Origin: Chalciporus piperatus | Taxonomy: Eukaryota > Basidiomycota > Agaricomycetes > Boletales > Boletaceae | Direction: 5' to 3' | Length of the DNA: 27,593 nt | Assembly: GCA_038093975.1 (NCBI GenBank) | Contig: JBBPTG010000299.1 | Span: 1 to 27,593, forward strand | In this document: in pieces, positions 26,094-27,593 of the stretch | Layout: each line of letters begins with the position of its first letter | How positions within the stretch are numbered: the stretch's first letter is position 1 | Notes under the pieces: model-generated | The model's database searches: none | Told to the model about the DNA's origin: nothing | Seen by the model: the letters and a program-made list of their open reading frames with translations, nothing else | Position numbers and translations under genes: made by a program

Positions 26094-27593
26094 ACCGGGA
26101 AGCTCTGCCGACGCAAGCTTCCCCAATCACGTGTGCACCTGTACTTGTAAAGTCGCGAAAGCGCTCTATGCAAATCCCCATACAGATTATCGTTCCCTCG
26201 CACACGATGAAAGCCGTCGAAACCCACGCCCTCATTGATAGCGGCGCAGACATCTCCTGTATCGACTGGGGCTTTATAAGAAGAAATCGAATCCCCACTA
26301 CTCGACTTGAAACCCCTATTCGAGTCCGAAACGTCGACCAGACTGCAAACAAAAGCGGGATGATACTCTTTACCACCACCCTCTTCCTTGATATCGAAGG
26401 AATCGCACAAGAAGTAATCTTCCACGTCATGAATTGCGGAAACGAGAACGTCATCCTAGGACTCCCATGGCTTGAAAAAGCTAATCCAACCATCGATTGG
26501 CGCCGGCGTACCTTGTCGCTGTCGGAATCCATCGACGAGTCAAAGAAGTTGTATACCATACATGCTGCAGCCTGTAAAACCAATGACCAACTCTTCACTC
26601 GACCCACCCCTCCTCCTCGACACTCTTATGTAACCCCGGAAGTCGATCAACAACTCTATGACTACCTGGACTCTGAAACCGAATCCACCTTTCTTAACCG
26701 CGCTTACGAAAACCATACCCTAAACCGCATTATTCGTTGCGGTTCACGCTTTGTCCCCAATCATGTTGTCGCTCGCCTTACCCGAGCTACTGAACTCGCA
26801 ATCGCAGCCGAACTGGCTAAACCCAAACCTATCCTCCCAAAAGAATATGCCAGATATGCCTCGGTTTTCGATGAACCCTCGGCTGGTCACCTTCCTCCAT
26901 CTCGGGTTTATGACCACGAGATTAACCTGAAGGAATCCTTCGTCCCTAAAATTGGAAAACTTTATCCGCTATCTCCGGATGAAAAGAAAGCCACAGAAGA
27001 CTTCCTCGAAGAGAACCTGCGTACGGGAAAGATACGTCCCTCCAATTCCCCCCAGGCATCCCCCTTCTTCTTCGTCAAAAAGAAAGATGGAAAACTCCGC
27101 CCTTGCCAAGACTATCGATATCTCAACGAACATACTACTCGAGACGCGTACCCACTTCCCCTCATTGGGGATCTCGTCGACAAATTGAAAGACGCCGAAG
27201 TCTTTACCAAGTTTGATGTGCGATGGGGTTACAACAATGTCCGCATCAAAGACGGACACCAGTGGAAAGCCGCTTTCCTCACCCACAAAGGCCTCTTTGA
27301 ACCAACTGTGATGTTCTTCGGACTAAACAACTCCCCAGCCACCTTCCAGCGCTTCATGAACGACTCTTTTCGAGACATGATAGCTGAAGGGTGGCTTGTC
27401 ATCTATATGGACGACCTTCTCATCTTTTCTCCCGACAATGCTACTCACACCGCTCGCACACAACGAGTCCTCGAAGGGATGCAAGAGCTAGATCTCCATC
27501 TTCGTTTAGAGAAATGCAACTTCGCCGTAAACGAAGTAGAATATCTTGGCATGATCGTCCGCCCCGGAGAGCTTGCCATGGATCCCGTCAAAC
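26090..27593 (+). CDS. pol: Element 2 Pol, partial (protease and RT; runs off window)
   Basis: Open in one frame from the -1 shift to the last base. The aspartic protease has ALIDSGADISC near 26228-26260 and the VILGLPWLEKANP flap-end motif at 26452-26490. RT begins around 26920 (LYPLSPDEKKATEDFL), with SPQASPFFFVKKKDGKLRP at about 27046-27102, DVRWGYNNVRIK, and the palm motif IYMDDLLIF with YMDD at 27404-27415. RNase H and integrase lie beyond the end. RT differs clearly from element 1 (YMDD against YIDD), consistent with a separate gypsy family. A possible internal Met at 26168 precedes the protease. Confidence 0.9.

Larger units (their letters stand above)
16305..27593 (+). mobile_element. 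Ty3/gypsy element 2 (interrupted by element 1, truncated by window end)
   Basis: The 5' LTR starts TGTTACGATCACCC at 16305, is cut at 16654 by element 1, and resumes at 24632 to end GCGTAACA at 24752: 471 bp in total with TG..CA ends. Then come a 2-nt spacer, a self-complementary PBS (24755-24766), an ATG-free leader, gag (ATG 25185, stop 26091-26093) and pol in the -1 frame from 26066 to the window end. The 3' LTR is outside, so age and target duplication cannot be judged. Element 1's insertion separates promoter from coding region, so this copy should be transcriptionally disabled unless element 1's LTR drives it. No frameshift is seen in its gag or visible pol. Confidence 0.9.

Noticed and set aside
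1..27593. CRISPR arrays, bacterial operons or ribosome binding sites
   Set aside because: The DNA is eukaryotic. The only tandem arrays have no spacers of uniform length.

Overview
The window looks like nuclear DNA from a mushroom-forming basidiomycete (Agaricomycetes). The reasons are: many 46-57 nt introns with GT..AG borders and CTRAY-like branch points; a large OrsD/RecQ-like helicase locus; chromodomain Ty3/gypsy elements; and LINE remnants with an APE-type endonuclease and RNase H. I cannot name the genus. Roughly three quarters of the window is mobile or repetitive DNA.

Layout. 1-858: a GTCGAACATG-type minisatellite with a duplicated module of about 120 bp. 859-3388: two intron-containing orphan genes with acidic stretches. 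3389-4660: no intact gene; GC-rich repeats, a decayed antisense gypsy integrase fragment and a 48-bp duplication. 4661-10414: a large split gene on the + strand. It has two N-terminal zinc-finger-like segments that are frameshifted, a central domain with what I read as a complete tyrosine-recombinase residue set, and a RecQ-like SF2 helicase with Cys-rich C-terminal modules. Its first intron carries a repeat that recurs in opposite orientation at about 10925-11185. 10415-10900: a 10-bp TTCGGTCAAG-type minisatellite. 11386-15600 (- strand): remnants of two LINEs, one ending in a 24-nt poly(A), the other with its reverse transcriptase deleted and a 178-bp tandem duplication. 15600-15800: a possible tRNA-derived SINE fused to the LINE 5' end.

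16305 to the window end: two nested gypsy chromovirus-like elements on the + strand. Element 2 starts with its LTR at 16305. Sixty-eight bases downstream of its predicted RNA start it is interrupted by complete element 1 (16655-24626: 475-bp LTRs differing at one base, TSD CCGTC). It resumes at 24632 and runs off the end of the window inside pol.

The strongest unexpected signals are in the two LTR elements and the helicase locus. (1) Each element has an 11-12 nt primer-binding site, two bases inside its LTR, that is an exact complement of the RNA segment 32-35 nt downstream of its own TATA box. This is the arrangement of Tf1-type self-priming. (2) Element 1 contains no ATG in any forward frame for about 1.54 kb, from the predicted RNA start to the gag ATG, although that stretch holds a long open frame. 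Removing a 57-nt intron would assemble an ATG across the splice junction for that frame. (3) Both gag-pol overlaps hold a canonical -1 slippery heptamer. (4) Element 1 carries extra predicted membrane-protein ORFs before gag and after pol. (5) The helicase locus appears to fuse a tyrosine-recombinase-like domain to a RecQ-like helicase.
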